DNA of 64,000 nt from Saprospiraceae bacterium (GTDB taxonomy: Bacteria > Bacteroidota > Bacteroidia > Chitinophagales > Saprospiraceae). Location: contig JABAQQ010000010.1 of the NCBI GenBank assembly GCA_019187225.1, positions 1-64,000 of the forward strand, given 5' to 3'. The position numbers were made by a program, and so were the translations under genes. The notes under the pieces are model-generated. The model ran no database searches. It was not told the origin of the DNA and saw only the letters and a list, made by a program, of their open reading frames with translations. Below, piece by piece: positions 25,547 through 34,906 of the stretch; the first letter of the stretch is position 1; each line of letters starts with the position of its first letter.

Positions 25547-27595
25547 TTATTCCGGTTGCACCATTTGGCGAAATTCGCTCAAATCCGACACAGGCCGCTG
25601 ACAGGCGAAATCTCTGCAAACGTAGATCAAGGCGTCGGCGTTTCCTGATTTTTCGGCGAGCAGTGGTATGGATTCTTCCGGCACCCGGCTGGCGGCCACG
25701 ACCTTGTTCGGCAAAAACATTCGTTGAATCGCCAACGCCTTTTCTTCTGCGTTGTCGCCAATGACGGCAATTTCGTGCATGGGATAAACTTCGTTCATCA
25801 TCGCTGTCGCCCATCGCTCGAAAGACAGGGGATATCGCTCCACCGATTCGCGCATTTTCAACGGCATTTCAGAACCGGTAGCGCGCCACTCCCGCCGGTC
25901 GAGCAGTATTCCAAGGCGTTGCAGATTGTGCGCCATGGTGCTGTTGCCCGAAGGCGTAGCGTTATCGTACAGGTCTTTTTTGCGCAAAACAATGTCCGAC
26001 TGGCGGATATCAGTATAAAAGAACAGACCGCTTTCACGGTCGTAAAAATAACTCAAAACGACGTCCGCATATTTCCCCGCAATTTGCAAATACCTGACAT
26101 TAAAGGTGATTTGATACAGGTCGGTGAGCGCTGCGATAAAAAAGGCGTAATCTTCCAGAAAAGCTTCTTTCTGCGAAGCCGAATGTTTCAGCGTCGCGGA
26201 AGTTTCATCAGCATAATGACTCAACAGATATTCCACATTGCGAACGGCGGCTACGCGATAATCTTCCCTTCCCAGGGCGGTGAAAGCGGCAGCATGGGCC
26301 GAAGCCATCAACGCATTCCAACTGAGCAGGATTTTGTTGTCTAAACCCGGCCATATCCGTTTTGACCGCACTTCGAAGAGTTTTTCACGGCAGACCCCGA
26401 GGCGTTGCCGGAGCAATTCCAGCTCCATGTCGTTCGCAGATGCAAATGCCTCAAAGGAGGAGGGTCTCCACAGGATGTTTTTTTCTTCCCAGTTGCCTTC
26501 CTCTGTAACGCCGTAAAAAGCGCAAAACAACGGCGCCTCTTCCTTTAAAACTGCATTGATTTCGGCTTTGTCCCAAACGTAGAATTTCCCCTCCACACCT
26601 TCCGAATCGGCATCCTGTGCAGCATAAAACCCGCCATCGGGATGGGTCATTTCCCGGCGGACGTATTCAAGGGTTTCTTCGATGGTTTCTTTGTAAAGGG
26701 CTTTGCCGGTCAGTTTGTATGCCTCGGAAAGTGCGATCACAAGCAGCGCATTGTCGTACAGCATTTTTTCAAAATGCGGCACCAGCCAAGCGCGGTCGGT
26801 GGCATAGCGGGCGAATCCTCCCCCTATTTGATCGTATATGCCGCCGCCAATCATCTTGTCGAGCGAAAGCAACGCGTGTTCGAGCGCTTCGGGGTGAGCG
26901 GTGAAAAAGTGGTAATTCAGCAAATACTGGATCGCCATGGTAGACGGGAACTTGGGTGCGCCGCCGAAGCCCCCTTCCACCCGGTCAAACTGCTCGCGCA
27001 TCCGGTAAAAAATGGATTCGAGAAGGGAGGTTTTGAAAGTTTCGGGGCCGGAAAGTTTCAAGGATTCAAGGTTGGAAAACTTTTGAATAAAAATATCGTC
27101 GTTTCTGGAAATATGGGCCAGTAGTTTTTCTGCCTGGTCGAGGGCTACGTCCCGCTTCGTCTCCCAAATATTGGATATGTGTTGGAGCAACTGGAGCCAC
27201 GACGGACGATTAAAGGCTGGCCGGGGCGGGAAATAGGTTCCGGCATAAAAGGGTTTGCCATCGGGTGTGAGGAAACAATTGAGCGGCCATCCACCCCCGC
27301 CGGTAAGTATCTGGCAGGCTTCCATATAAATCGCATCCACATCGGGGCGCTCTTCCCGGTCTACCTTGATGTTGATGAAATTTTCATTCATGAACATGGC
27401 AATATCCTCATTCTCAAACGATTCGCGTTCCATCACATGGCACCAGTGACAAGTGGAATAGCCGATGCTGACCAGGATAGGCTTTTGTTCGGCCCGCGCC
27501 CGCTCAAAGGCTTCGGGCCGCCAGGCATACCAGTCTACAGGATTGCTGGCATGCTGAAGAAGGTAGGGGGATGTTTCGTGTTGGAGGTAATTCAT
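25547..27595 (-). CDS. YyaL-type thioredoxin-domain protein (DUF255, SSP411 family)
   Basis: A 682-residue cytoplasmic protein. The N-terminal DUF255 thioredoxin-like domain has CHWC with Cys49 and Cys52 ([16 protein letters not shown]) and [13 protein letters not shown]. It is followed by an (alpha/alpha)6 barrel like that of N-acylglucosamine epimerases ([29 protein letters not shown], in part; [28 protein letters not shown]). Homologues include human SPATA20. The biochemical activity is not known. Length is normal. It is followed by the porP gene 40 bases away and preceded by an intergenic repeat. Confidence 0.9.
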   Translation of the reverse strand: MNYLQHETSPYLLQHASNPVDWYAWRPEAFERARAEQKPILVSIGYSTCHWCHVMERESFENEDIAMFMNENFINIKVDREERPDVDAIYMEACQILTGGGGWPLNCFLTPDGKPFYAGTYFPPRPAFNRPSWLQLLQHISNIWETKRDVALDQAEKLLAHISRNDDIFIQKFSNLESLKLSGPETFKTSLLESIFYRMREQFDRVEGGFGGAPKFPSTMAIQYLLNYHFFTAHPEALEHALLSLDKMIGGGIYDQIGGGFARYATDRAWLVPHFEKMLYDNALLVIALSEAYKLTGKALYKETIEETLEYVRREMTHPDGGFYAAQDADSEGVEGKFYVWDKAEINAVLKEEAPLFCAFYGVTEEGNWEEKNILWRPSSFEAFASANDMELELLRQRLGVCREKLFEVRSKRIWPGLDNKILLSWNALMASAHAAAFTALGREDYRVAAVRNVEYLLSHYADETSATLKHSASQKEAFLEDYAFFIAALTDLYQITFNVRYLQIAGKYADVVLSYFYDRESGLFFYTDIRQSDIVLRKKDLYDNATPSGNSTMAHNLQRLGILLDRREWRATGSEMPLKMRESVERYPLSFERWATAMMNEVYPMHEIAVIGDNAEEKALAIQRMFLPNKVVAASRVPEESIPLLAEKSGNADALIYVCRDFACQRPVSDLSEFRQMVQPE

Positions 27596-27597
27596 AT

Positions 27598-27683
27598 CAC
27601 GGTGGACGGTTTACCCGCCGTAGTTTTAACGAAGGCGGGTGGACGGTAGATGGTAGACGGTAGATGATAGATGGTGGACGGTC
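27598..27683. repeat. Dispersed intergenic element, copy A
   Basis: It begins GGTGGACGGTTTACCCGCC, then a short loop, then GAAGGCGGGTGGACGGT, and continues with GGTAGATGGTAGACGG words. ACCCGCC and GGCGGGT pair as a hairpin. The reverse complement of the same element occurs at 52211-52262, in front of the helicase gene. Confidence 0.75.
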
Positions 27684-27692
27684 GTATGTCGC

Positions 27693-28319
27693 TCATTCCA
27701 TCACACCTTGTCGTTTCATTTTATAATAATGTACTCCTGCTCCGAATACCCAGCCTTCCTTGCCCGATTGGGTGCGGATTTTCACCCAGTGGTCGGTCAC
27801 TTTTTCATAGCCGAGGCTGATCTCCTGGGTCCAATCGGTCTTTTTATTAAGAAAAATCACGGGTTCGTACAATTTAAGTTTTGCAATGGATTCTCCTTTC
27901 AAACCGGGTTCTTTCCGGACTTTCAGACCGTCAATGGTGACATAAAGCGTCGAGTTGTTGGAAGCCGGAGGAGGGGAGGACGCAGCCTTCGCGCCGGGTT
28001 GATCGGACAGCGCAGGCCGGGCGGATTTGACGCCGGGAGATGCCGTGGAGACGGAAGGTGCAGGTGTTGAACCGGCTGTGGGCGCCGGAGCAGGGCTTTT
28101 TGTATTGACCGGTGGCGATTGCACAGGTTGTTGTGGTACAGGTTGTTGTACCACGATTGTATCGCGCCGGACCGGGCGGTCTTCCTGATCATCGTCGCCG
28201 GATTCGCGACCATGACGCACAAGATCAGCGCGCTCGGACGAGCATTTCGAGATCGCCCACAGTGCCACGCAGCCGAAAAAGACCAGGATGATAAGCGTCT
28301 CAATTTTGGGAATCTTCAT
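27693..28319 (-). CDS. Membrane-anchored bacterial SH3-domain protein
   Basis: A 208-residue protein. An N-terminal membrane helix (residues 8-24, TLIILVFFGCVALWAIS) is followed by a charged segment and a 90-residue proline/alanine/serine-rich linker. A C-terminal SH3_3 domain (about 125-200) shows LYVTIDGLKVRKEPGLKG and IRTQSGKEGWVFGAGV. Such SH3 domains bind peptidoglycan peptides or other wall ligands, and the linker length would allow it to cross part of the periplasm. There is no catalytic domain. It lies next to the YyaL gene on the same strand with the repeat element between them. Confidence 0.78.
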   Translation of the reverse strand: MKIPKIETLIILVFFGCVALWAISKCSSERADLVRHGRESGDDDQEDRPVRRDTIVVQQPVPQQPVQSPPVNTKSPAPAPTAGSTPAPSVSTASPGVKSARPALSDQPGAKAASSPPPASNNSTLYVTIDGLKVRKEPGLKGESIAKLKLYEPVIFLNKKTDWTQEISLGYEKVTDHWVKIRTQSGKEGWVFGAGVHYYKMKRQGVME

Positions 28320-28480
28320 TTTGTATGTTGATTTGTTGATACCGTTGTTTGATTATTTGATGCAATATGATTCGCTCCCAATTTTTGCAACCGTCATATA
28401 AATTTGGTATTATTCCTGTTTTGATGCGTACAAATTCGGGTTATCGAGGATATCTTTGCTATTTTTCCGGCCAAAAATAC

Positions 28481-28920
28481 TTGGTTATTGGTTATTGGTT
28501 ATTGGTTGTTGGTTATTGGTTATTGGTTGTTGGTTATTGGTGGTTGGTTATTGGTGATTGGTGATTGGTGATTGGTGGTTGGTGGTTGGTAGCGAATGTT
28601 TATAAAAGTGCATCAATTACGGATAAAAAAACTGGGGGCTGGCGTTGTTCAAAATTCTGTGTCAATTCCTTTGGCGTACTTATATTAAAATATTGATAAT
28701 CAATATCTTAAAAAAGTTTGAACACAGATTTTTGAACACCCTCTGGGGGCTACTCAAAAATATGTGTAAAATTCATAAAATTAAAATATTCAAGTAGTTT
28801 ATAATCATTTTTTTAAATAAAGGAACAACGAACAAAACACAATATTTTGAACAGTCCCGGAACCAATAACCAGGAACCAACAACCAATCACCAACAACCA
28901 ATCACCAACAACCAATAACC
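28481..28920. repeat. Nested inverted-repeat region upstream of dprA
   Basis: The left arm, about 110 bases of GGTTATTG/GGTTGTTG octamers (28481-28590), faces a right arm of AACCAATAACC-like octamers (28861-28920). Between them is 265 bases of AT-rich DNA with an inner inverted repeat (28647-28665 with 28718-28737, GTTCAAAA and CTGTGT cores) and a palindrome ATATTGATaATCAATAT (28690-28706). CTGGGGGCT occurs twice. No gene is seen in 28320-28927. Confidence 0.8.
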
Positions 28921-28927
28921 ATTATCA

Positions 28928-30034
28928 ATGCCCGACAGCCTTCAGCATCAAATCGCGCTCACACTCGTTCCGCAGGTAGGACCTGTAACGGCCAAAGTGC
29001 TCGTCAGTTACTGCGGCAGCGCGGAAGCTGTATTCCGTGCTTCGAAGCGGGAATTGATCAAAATTCCAGGCGTCGGACCGATTACAGCCGATTGTCTGCT
29101 TTCATCCGTCCCCCTTCAATCAGCCGAACGCGAACTGGATTTTCTCGAACGTCACGACGTGAAAGCGCTTTTTTACACCCACGAACGATACCCTGCCCGA
29201 CTCAGGCAATGCCACGATTGTCCTCCGATGATCTATTTCAAAGGGTCGTCGGTCGAGCTCCTGACCGAACGGCGCATTGTCGCCATCGTCGGCACCCGCC
29301 AACCCACCGAGTATGGAAAGATGCTCTGCGAAGAGATCGTGGAAGGACTAAAGGCATACAACGCAGTGGTGGTGAGCGGCCTGGCTTTTGGTATTGACAT
29401 CGCCGCGCACCGAAAAGCCTGCGCACTCGATGTGCCGAATATCGGCGTTTTAGGGCACGGGTTGAGCCATATCTATCCCAGCCAGCACCGCAGCATTGCC
29501 CTCAAAATGCTCGAAAACGGCGGTTTGGTTACCGAATATACCCACGACACCAAGCCCGATCGCGAACATTTTCCCATGCGCAACCGCATCATCGCCGGCC
29601 TTTGCGATGCACTGGTGGTAGTGGAAACAGCTGTCTCCGGCGGCTCCATGATCTCCGCCGAACTGGCTAATCAGTATGAACGCGATATTTTTGCCATACC
29701 GGGACGCGCGCATGATCTAAAAAGCGCCGGCTGCAACCTGCTCATTAAAAAAGAGCAGGCCAAACTCGCCGAATCGGCCGCCGATATCGCCGCCGCCCTG
29801 CGTTGGGACGAAATGGACAAACAAAAACCGGTACAAACTCAACTTTTCCCCGACCTTAATCCCGCCGAAACCAGTTTGCTCAACATCATCCGCGAACAAC
29901 CTGAGATCCCGATTGACCAACTCACTCAGGTTGCGCAACTGGCACCCGGCGAATTGGCATCGCTGATCTTAGGACTTGAATTTAAAGGAGTTATCCGTAC
30001 ACTGCCCGGCAAACGGTACATGGTGTCTGCCTGA
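28928..30034 (+). CDS. dprA: DNA processing protein DprA
   Basis: A 368-residue DprA. An N-terminal helix-hairpin-helix part (LVPQVGPVTAKVLVSYCG, IPGVGPITADCLL) is followed by a Rossmann-type core: VAIVGTRQPTEYG, VVSGLAFGIDIAAHRKA, VLGHGLSHIYPSQHRSIA, SGGSMISAELA and FAIPGRAHDLKSAGCNLLI. A C-terminal winged helix covers about 310-366. DprA binds incoming single-stranded DNA and loads RecA during transformation. All core motifs are intact. No other competence gene is nearby. The ATG follows the right arm of the octamer cassette by eight bases, so that arm lies in the leader. Confidence 0.95.
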   Translation: MPDSLQHQIALTLVPQVGPVTAKVLVSYCGSAEAVFRASKRELIKIPGVGPITADCLLSSVPLQSAERELDFLERHDVKALFYTHERYPARLRQCHDCPPMIYFKGSSVELLTERRIVAIVGTRQPTEYGKMLCEEIVEGLKAYNAVVVSGLAFGIDIAAHRKACALDVPNIGVLGHGLSHIYPSQHRSIALKMLENGGLVTEYTHDTKPDREHFPMRNRIIAGLCDALVVVETAVSGGSMISAELANQYERDIFAIPGRAHDLKSAGCNLLIKKEQAKLAESAADIAAALRWDEMDKQKPVQTQLFPDLNPAETSLLNIIREQPEIPIDQLTQVAQLAPGELASLILGLEFKGVIRTLPGKRYMVSA

Positions 30035-30129
30035 AGTATTCCGATAAGAAAACCGGCGTATTCGGGATAATTACAAAATTGCACAAGTGACCATCGTTTT
30101 TTATCTGCTGTACTTTGAGAATTATTACT

Positions 30130-31260
30130 GTGAAACCACTGTTTATGCTCCCGCTCCTCCTGCTTTTTGCTTTTCAACAAACAGGAGAACAAACGACAAA
30201 CCGAACTTTTGGCGACAAGCCCAAAAACATCATCCTCATGATTGGCGACGGCATGGGGCTGACCCAGATCACAGCCGGATTGTATTCCAACGGCAACAGC
30301 CTTTATCTGGAAAAATTTCCGATAACGGGGCTGATAACCACGCACTCTGCCAAAAACATCGTAACCGATTCGGGCGCCGGCGCGACGGCTTTCGCCTGCG
30401 GCTGTAAAACTTTCAACGGTGCCGTCGGGGTTTGCAAAGACAAAACACCGTGCCTGACCATCCTCGAACAGGCTGAACAACAGGGCCTCGCAACCGGCCT
30501 CGTCACCACGTCGAGCGTTACCCATGCCACACCTGCCTCTTTCATCGCCCACGTCCCCGATCGCTCCAACATGGAGGCCATCGCCACTTTTTTTCTGCAA
30601 ACGGACATAGACCTGTTCATCGGTGGCGGCATGAAGTATTTCACGCAACGGATCAGCGATCAGCGCAACTTAGTAGAAGAACTCTCTGCCAAAGGGGTCG
30701 CCGTCTCCGATTTTTCGAAGAAAAAACTGTGCGACGCCTCTCCCGCCCCTGAACGGCCTTTTGGCTGGTTTTCCGCCATGGAAGAACCTGAAAGCGCCGA
30801 AAAAGGTCGCGATTACCTGCCGCTGGCCGGGAAAATGGCGCCCGATTTTTTGAAAAAACGCAGTGCAAAAGGTTTTTTTCTGATGATCGAAGGCGCTCAG
30901 ATTGACTGGGCTTGTCATGCTAAAAATGCCCCTTCGGCCGTCCGCGAAATGCTCGATTTCGACGCGGCCATCGGCGAAGCATTAAAATTCGCCGAAGCCG
31001 ATGGCCAAACACTCGTCATCGTAACAGCCGATCACGAGACCGGCGGCTTTGCACTCGAACAAGGCGGTGCGAGAGACAGCCTCGACATGGAATTCAATAC
31101 GGCGGGCCATACCGCATCGCTCGTGCCGGTATTCGCTTATGGCCCTGGCGCGAAGCAGTTTGGCGGGGTATACGACAATACGGATATCCATGTGAAAATG
31201 AGAGAATTGTTTGGGTTTCCGGCTAATGACATGGAAAGCAGCCGGTCTTTGAAAAACTGA
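30130..31260 (+). CDS. Alkaline phosphatase family protein
   Basis: A secreted alkaline phosphatase of about 376 residues. A signal peptide (KPLFMLPLLLLFAFQQ) is followed by IILMIGDGMGLTQITA with the metal-binding Asp. The nucleophile serine is in TDSGAGATAFACG, with THATPASFIAH, LMIEGAQIDWACHA and IVTADHETGGF completing the metal ligands. It releases phosphate from esters in the periplasm or at the surface. Start choice: a TTG at 30115 falls in the promoter-like sequence TACTTTG, so I prefer the GTG at 30130; the ATG at 30145 is also possible. The protein is shorter than E. coli PhoA. Confidence 0.88.
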   Translation: MKPLFMLPLLLLFAFQQTGEQTTNRTFGDKPKNIILMIGDGMGLTQITAGLYSNGNSLYLEKFPITGLITTHSAKNIVTDSGAGATAFACGCKTFNGAVGVCKDKTPCLTILEQAEQQGLATGLVTTSSVTHATPASFIAHVPDRSNMEAIATFFLQTDIDLFIGGGMKYFTQRISDQRNLVEELSAKGVAVSDFSKKKLCDASPAPERPFGWFSAMEEPESAEKGRDYLPLAGKMAPDFLKKRSAKGFFLMIEGAQIDWACHAKNAPSAVREMLDFDAAIGEALKFAEADGQTLVIVTADHETGGFALEQGGARDSLDMEFNTAGHTASLVPVFAYGPGAKQFGGVYDNTDIHVKMRELFGFPANDMESSRSLKN

Positions 31261-31356
31261 ACCCGCCTTTCCTTTCGGCCTGTCTGAAAAAGATGGTACA
31301 GAAGCCATGTGCGGTCGTAAGACCCGCGCACGGCAAAAAACACCCTACAAAAACAA

Positions 31357-31390
31357 AAGACAGAAGGCCCGCAACCGGGCCTCCTGTCTT
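31357..31390. terminator. Rho-independent-type hairpin after the phosphatase gene
   Basis: Fifteen-base arms (31357-31371 and 31376-31390; AGACAG and GGCCCG cores, one mismatch) enclose the loop CAAC. The T-rich side is stronger on the minus strand (TTTTGTTTTTG), so it may work in both directions. Confidence 0.7.
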
Positions 31391-31422
31391 CGTCTTTACC
31401 AAAAGATATGTCGGGATGATAA

Positions 31423-31692
31423 ATTTTTCAGAAAAATGCGCACCTTTCCGGCGCTAATTGTGGTGAGGAGACCAGCCCTACCCCCCAGACGGACTGGTCC
31501 CTCGCCCACGGGTTCAAGACCGCATTCGGCCTTAAATCTTATGGAAACTTTGATTCCACCATTCGTTTCCTCGAATCATCCGGTCAGAAATTTTCCGGCG
31601 ACCCGCCGCGCATCAGCGCACTTCTGGTAAGACAACTACTGTGCCAATTGGCCGGACCATCCCACTCGCCCAACACATATTTTCCACAGTAA
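31423..31692 (+). pseudogene. Possible gene remnant without a start codon
   Basis: From 31423 the frame is open for 89 codons to TAA at 31690-31692, with no ATG, GTG or TTG near the start and two stops immediately before. The central part reads like protein (DWSLAHGFKTAFGLKSYGNF, then TIRFLESSG) and third positions are GC-rich, as in local genes. I do not recognise a family. It may be a 3' fragment or chance. The rest of 31261-31907 holds the terminator and the htpG leader. Confidence 0.25.
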
Positions 31693-31907
31693 TTTTTTTG
31701 ACAGTCAGAAATTGACGCCACTTAAAAGTTTGTTTTTCAAATACTTAGAACAAACTTTGCGCCAAGAAAGACAATTTGGCAGTTGCATTCCGGCTGGCAC
31801 ACGCTTTGAAACCGCTATGAGTTGCGACAACGAATTTCTTCAAATTACCCTTGTTTTAGTACGCCGCACTTTATACTCCATACCTTCAACTTCAAACGCT
31901 GAACAAT

Positions 31908-33779
31908 ATGCAAACCGGTACCATTTCCGTCCAGACCGAAAACATTTTCCCCATCATTAAAAAGTTCCTCTACTCCGATCACGAGATTTTTCTGCGCGAA
32001 CTCGTGTCGAACGCCGTGGACGCCACCACCAAACTCCAGGTGCTGGCCAACCGGGGGGAAGTGAAAGGTGAGATCGGCGACACCACCATCGAGGTCATTC
32101 TGAACGAGGCCGACAAACAATTGATCATCCGCGACAAAGGCATCGGCATGACCGAAGAGGAGGTGCTGAAATACCTCAATCAAATCGCTTTTTCAAGTGC
32201 CGCCGAATTTCTGGAAAAACACAAGGACAGCACCATCATCGGCAATTTCGGCCTCGGCTTTTACTCGGCATTTATGGTGGCCGATAAAGTGGAGGTCGTG
32301 ACCAAATCCTGGCAAAAAGGCGCCAAAGCCGTGCGCTGGACCTGCGAGGGCAACCCCGAATTCAGCATCGAACAGGTGAAAAAGGCCGATCGCGGCACCG
32401 ACGTGATCCTGCACATCAATGAGGAAAACAAGGATTTCCTCAACAAACCCCGCATCGAAGGCCTGCTCGAAAAATACTGCAAATTCCTGCCCGTGCCGAT
32501 CCAGTTCGGGACAAAAAAAGAATACCCTCAGCCCACCGACTCATCAGTGGAGGAAACGGCGGAACCGCGGGAGGTACCCAACATCATCAACGAAACGCGC
32601 CCGATCTGGAAACGCCAGCCGCTCGATTTGAAAGACGAGGACTACCTCAAATTCTACCGCGAACTCTACCCCATGTCGCCGGAACCAATGTTCTGGATAC
32701 ACCTGAACATTGACTACCCTTTCAATCTGACGGGCGTGTTGTATTTCCCCAAACTCGGCAATGCGATGGAGGTGACCCGCAACAAGATCCACCTTTACTG
32801 CAACCAGGTGTACGTGACCGACGACGTGCGCGATATCGTGCCGGAATGGCTGCTCCTGCTACATGGCGTGATTGACTCGCCCGACATCCCGCTCAACGTG
32901 TCGCGCTCTTACCTGCAAAGCGACGCCAACGTCAAAAAGATCAGCGAATACATCACCAAAAAGGTCGCCGACAAACTTCACGACCTGTTCAAAAACGATC
33001 GCCCCGCCTTCGAGCAAAAATGGCGCGACCTGGGCGTTTTCGTCAAATACGGGGCGATTTCGGACAAAAAATTCGAAGAGCGCGCCATGAATTTCACCCT
33101 CGTCCAAAACGCAAAAGGCGAATCCTTCCTGCTCGACGAATACAAGGACCAGATCAAAACCAACCAGACCGACAAACACGGCAAGGTCGTCGTTATTTAC
33201 ACGAACGACCCGGACAGCCATCACGGCCCCATCGCTGCCGCCCAAAGCCGGGGCTACGACGTGCTGCGGCTCGACACCGTACTCGATAACCACTGGATGC
33301 AGCACCTCGAATACCGCTCCGAGCTCGGTCTCGTCTTCGTGCGCGTGGACTCCGACACTACCGATAATCTGGTGCAAAAGGACGAAAAACGCGAATCCGT
33401 CCTCTCGGAAAAGGAACAGGAGGACGTGAAAAAACTGTTCGAAGCAGTCGTGAAAAACCAACCCGGCGCATCGGTCACGCTCTCTCCACTGTCGCCCGAC
33501 GACCAGCCGGTACTCATCACCAAACCCGAATTTATGCGCCGCATGAAGGAAATGCAGTCGTTGCACGGCATGGGCGCATTCGGCGACTTTCCCGATTCTT
33601 ACAACGTCGTGGTGAACACTAACCACCCGCTTATCGCACAGAAACTCCTGAAGATCAGTGAGGAAAGCGAGCGAAACGGGCTTTCGCAGTACCTCGTCCA
33701 TCTTGCCCTGCTCCAGCAGGGAATGCTGCGCGGCGAGGCGCTGACGGGGTTCGTGACGGCAACCCTGGGGAAACTGTGA
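31908..33779 (+). CDS. htpG: Molecular chaperone HtpG (Hsp90)
   Basis: A 623-residue Hsp90. The N-terminal GHKL ATPase domain has LRELVSNAVDA (Asn/Asp for ATP), IRDKGIGMTEEEV, and IGNFGLGFYSAFMVADKV (part). The middle domain includes GVLYFPKLGNAMEVTRNKIH (part), YCNQVYVTD and DIPLNVSRSYLQ. A C-terminal dimerisation domain with LVHLALLQQGML completes it. It is an ATP-dependent chaperone in the cytoplasm. Length is normal. A long AT-rich leader precedes it, with TGACAGTCA and TGAC words at about 31699-31719 that might be a heat-shock site, though this is speculative. A hairpin follows the stop. Confidence 0.96.
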   Translation: MQTGTISVQTENIFPIIKKFLYSDHEIFLRELVSNAVDATTKLQVLANRGEVKGEIGDTTIEVILNEADKQLIIRDKGIGMTEEEVLKYLNQIAFSSAAEFLEKHKDSTIIGNFGLGFYSAFMVADKVEVVTKSWQKGAKAVRWTCEGNPEFSIEQVKKADRGTDVILHINEENKDFLNKPRIEGLLEKYCKFLPVPIQFGTKKEYPQPTDSSVEETAEPREVPNIINETRPIWKRQPLDLKDEDYLKFYRELYPMSPEPMFWIHLNIDYPFNLTGVLYFPKLGNAMEVTRNKIHLYCNQVYVTDDVRDIVPEWLLLLHGVIDSPDIPLNVSRSYLQSDANVKKISEYITKKVADKLHDLFKNDRPAFEQKWRDLGVFVKYGAISDKKFEERAMNFTLVQNAKGESFLLDEYKDQIKTNQTDKHGKVVVIYTNDPDSHHGPIAAAQSRGYDVLRLDTVLDNHWMQHLEYRSELGLVFVRVDSDTTDNLVQKDEKRESVLSEKEQEDVKKLFEAVVKNQPGASVTLSPLSPDDQPVLITKPEFMRRMKEMQSLHGMGAFGDFPDSYNVVVNTNHPLIAQKLLKISEESERNGLSQYLVHLALLQQGMLRGEALTGFVTATLGKL

Positions 33780-33794
33780 CGGCGAGGGTTGGTA

Positions 33795-33812
33795 CGCGGC
33801 CTTCAGGCCGCG
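33795..33812. terminator. Hairpin after htpG
   Basis: CGCGGCCT and AGGCCGCG pair across a two-base loop, 15 bases after the htpG stop. No T tract follows, so termination is only likely. Confidence 0.55.
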
Positions 33813-33947
33813 CTACCGGCCACGGGTAAACAAGAACGCCACCCCAAGATGTGGGATGGCGCGTCTCGAGTGCGATAAAAAGTGCTTTGTAGAGAGCACT
33901 TGCTGAACAGGAGGGGGAAGAGCTCTTTGTCTTCCATCAATAAAGCG

Positions 33948-33961
33948 TGCTCTGAAGAGCA
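33948..33961 (-). terminator. Hairpin downstream of the cysteine-rich protein gene (copy 1)
   Basis: TGCTCT and AGAGCA pair across two bases. On the minus strand the hairpin is followed by CGCTTTATT. It lies 37 bases beyond the stop of the 33999-34478 gene. Confidence 0.4.
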
Positions 33962-33998
33962 TTCAGGAGATGATATGCGGGCGGGGGCCCAGCGGAGA

Positions 33999-34478
33999 TC
34001 AGATTACTTCGGTGTGGGGAAGGAAATTGATTCTTATAAATGCGCCGCAGTCTTCCATCAGGTGCAAACCGGCGGGCAACGCTTTGATTTTCAGGCCGAG
34101 CGTTGTCGCTATCCCGGCAGGTATAGGGCAAGGTTCGGGCATTTCTAGTATGCCGTGGCGGAAATGCCGGCGCATGAGGTTGGCGCAGAGCCACTCGCGG
34201 CGGAAAAGCAGGGCAGCACCTTTTCCATTGTCCGATGCAGCAAAAAAAGCCCTGGCATGGCTGCAACTCGAGCGTCTGAGGACGGCGAAAGGATGATCGT
34301 TTTTCGCGACGATTTTGCAAATACCGTTGCCACCGCAGTTGGAACTGGGCGAACCGAACATGACTTCGCATTGAAAAAACATCGTCTCTGTCCGTGCCTT
34401 TTCCGTGTAGGAAGGAATTTGCAGGGAGGAGGACCATTGAGCCGCAGCAGTGATGATATTGTTGAAACCTGATTCCAT
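33999..34478 (-). CDS. Cysteine-rich protein of unknown family, module copy 1
   Basis: A 159-residue protein without signal peptide or membrane helix. The core CEVMFGSPSSNCGGNGICK gives a C-x10-C-x5-C motif (Cys37, 48, 54), followed by Cys72, Cys98 (REWLCAN), Cys117 (PCPIP) and Cys144. The end has LGLKIKALPAGL and FIRINF. The paralogue at 44182-44649 has cysteines at 38, 49, 55, 72, 98 and 117, so spacing is conserved almost exactly. Six fixed cysteines in a presumably cytoplasmic protein suggest a metal site, though disulfides cannot be excluded. It follows a 37-codon micro-ORF by 43 bases. I do not recognise the family. Confidence 0.75.
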   Translation of the reverse strand: MESGFNNIITAAAQWSSSLQIPSYTEKARTETMFFQCEVMFGSPSSNCGGNGICKIVAKNDHPFAVLRRSSCSHARAFFAASDNGKGAALLFRREWLCANLMRRHFRHGILEMPEPCPIPAGIATTLGLKIKALPAGLHLMEDCGAFIRINFLPHTEVI

Positions 34479-34521
34479 GGCGTGGAATTCCTGATATTGA
34501 AAAATCTGGCGTGTCGGTGAT

Positions 34522-34635
34522 TTAAGCGCCGTTTAAGTCAACTATAATGATATTGCCATCTGCGTCCTGGCACGTTGCTGATTCTCCAGTGAGCAGCAAT
34601 AAAATCCAACTGGCGGGTAAAATCCAATTAAGCAT
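34522..34635 (-). CDS. Micro-ORF (37 codons), module copy 1
   Basis: ATG at 34633-34635 and TAA at 34522-34524. The product starts MLNWILPASWILLLLTG, hydrophobic like a signal or membrane segment, then ESATCQDADG and ends NIIIVDLNGA. The second module has a micro-ORF at the same place ending NITGLDLIGA, so N-I-x3-D-L-x-G-A is shared. An exact -7 box at 34662-34669 would start transcription about 20 bases before the ATG. It precedes the cysteine-rich gene by 43 bases. Candidate secreted peptide, RiPP-like precursor or leader peptide; function is inferred only from position. Confidence 0.5.
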   Translation of the reverse strand: MLNWILPASWILLLLTGESATCQDADGNIIIVDLNGA

Positions 34636-34661
34636 AACCTTGAAAGTTTAATTAACTGGCT

Positions 34662-34669
34662 CAAAGGTA
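34662..34669 (-). promoter_or_regulatory. -7 promoter box for micro-ORF and cysteine-rich gene, copy 1
   Basis: The minus strand reads TACCTTTG. It lies between the terminator of the 516-residue gene and the micro-ORF, so the two parts of the module are probably transcribed separately. Confidence 0.5.
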
Positions 34670-34835
34670 TCCTCAGGCCAAGGGGACGACTTAGGACAGA
34701 AAACATGCCTTCATCGCCCGGTTATTTTCAGCACTTTCAAAGGGTTTTCTTTTTTTGGGTGTTGATTTTCAATTATTTGCAAAAACAAAAATTTACCCTC
34801 GTTTCAAATAGCGATCATTTTCCCCTTAAAAAAGA

Positions 34836-34868
34836 ACGTCCCACAGGCATAAAAAGCCTGTGGGACGT
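34836..34868 (-). terminator. Rho-independent terminator of the 516-residue protein gene, copy 1
   Basis: A perfect 13-base stem (ACGTCCCACAGGC with its complement) and 7-base loop are followed on the minus strand by TTCTTTTTT. It is 38 bases after the stop at 34907. Confidence 0.88.
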
Positions 34869-34906
34869 GATAAAAATCGGAAATCATGTGGTGTAACAAT
34901 GCCGTC

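Noticed and set aside
28481-28590. CRISPR array
   Set aside because: The units are 7-8 bases, degenerate and without spacers.
31307-31630. Plus-strand frame of 107 codons after the phosphatase gene
   Set aside because: It reads through the terminator hairpin and its sequence is basic and proline-rich with no pattern; a different frame of the same stretch is more protein-like.
33882-34472. Plus-strand reading frames opposite the cysteine-rich gene
   Set aside because: They overlap the minus-strand gene completely, lack family resemblance, and the minus frame has a clear paralogue.
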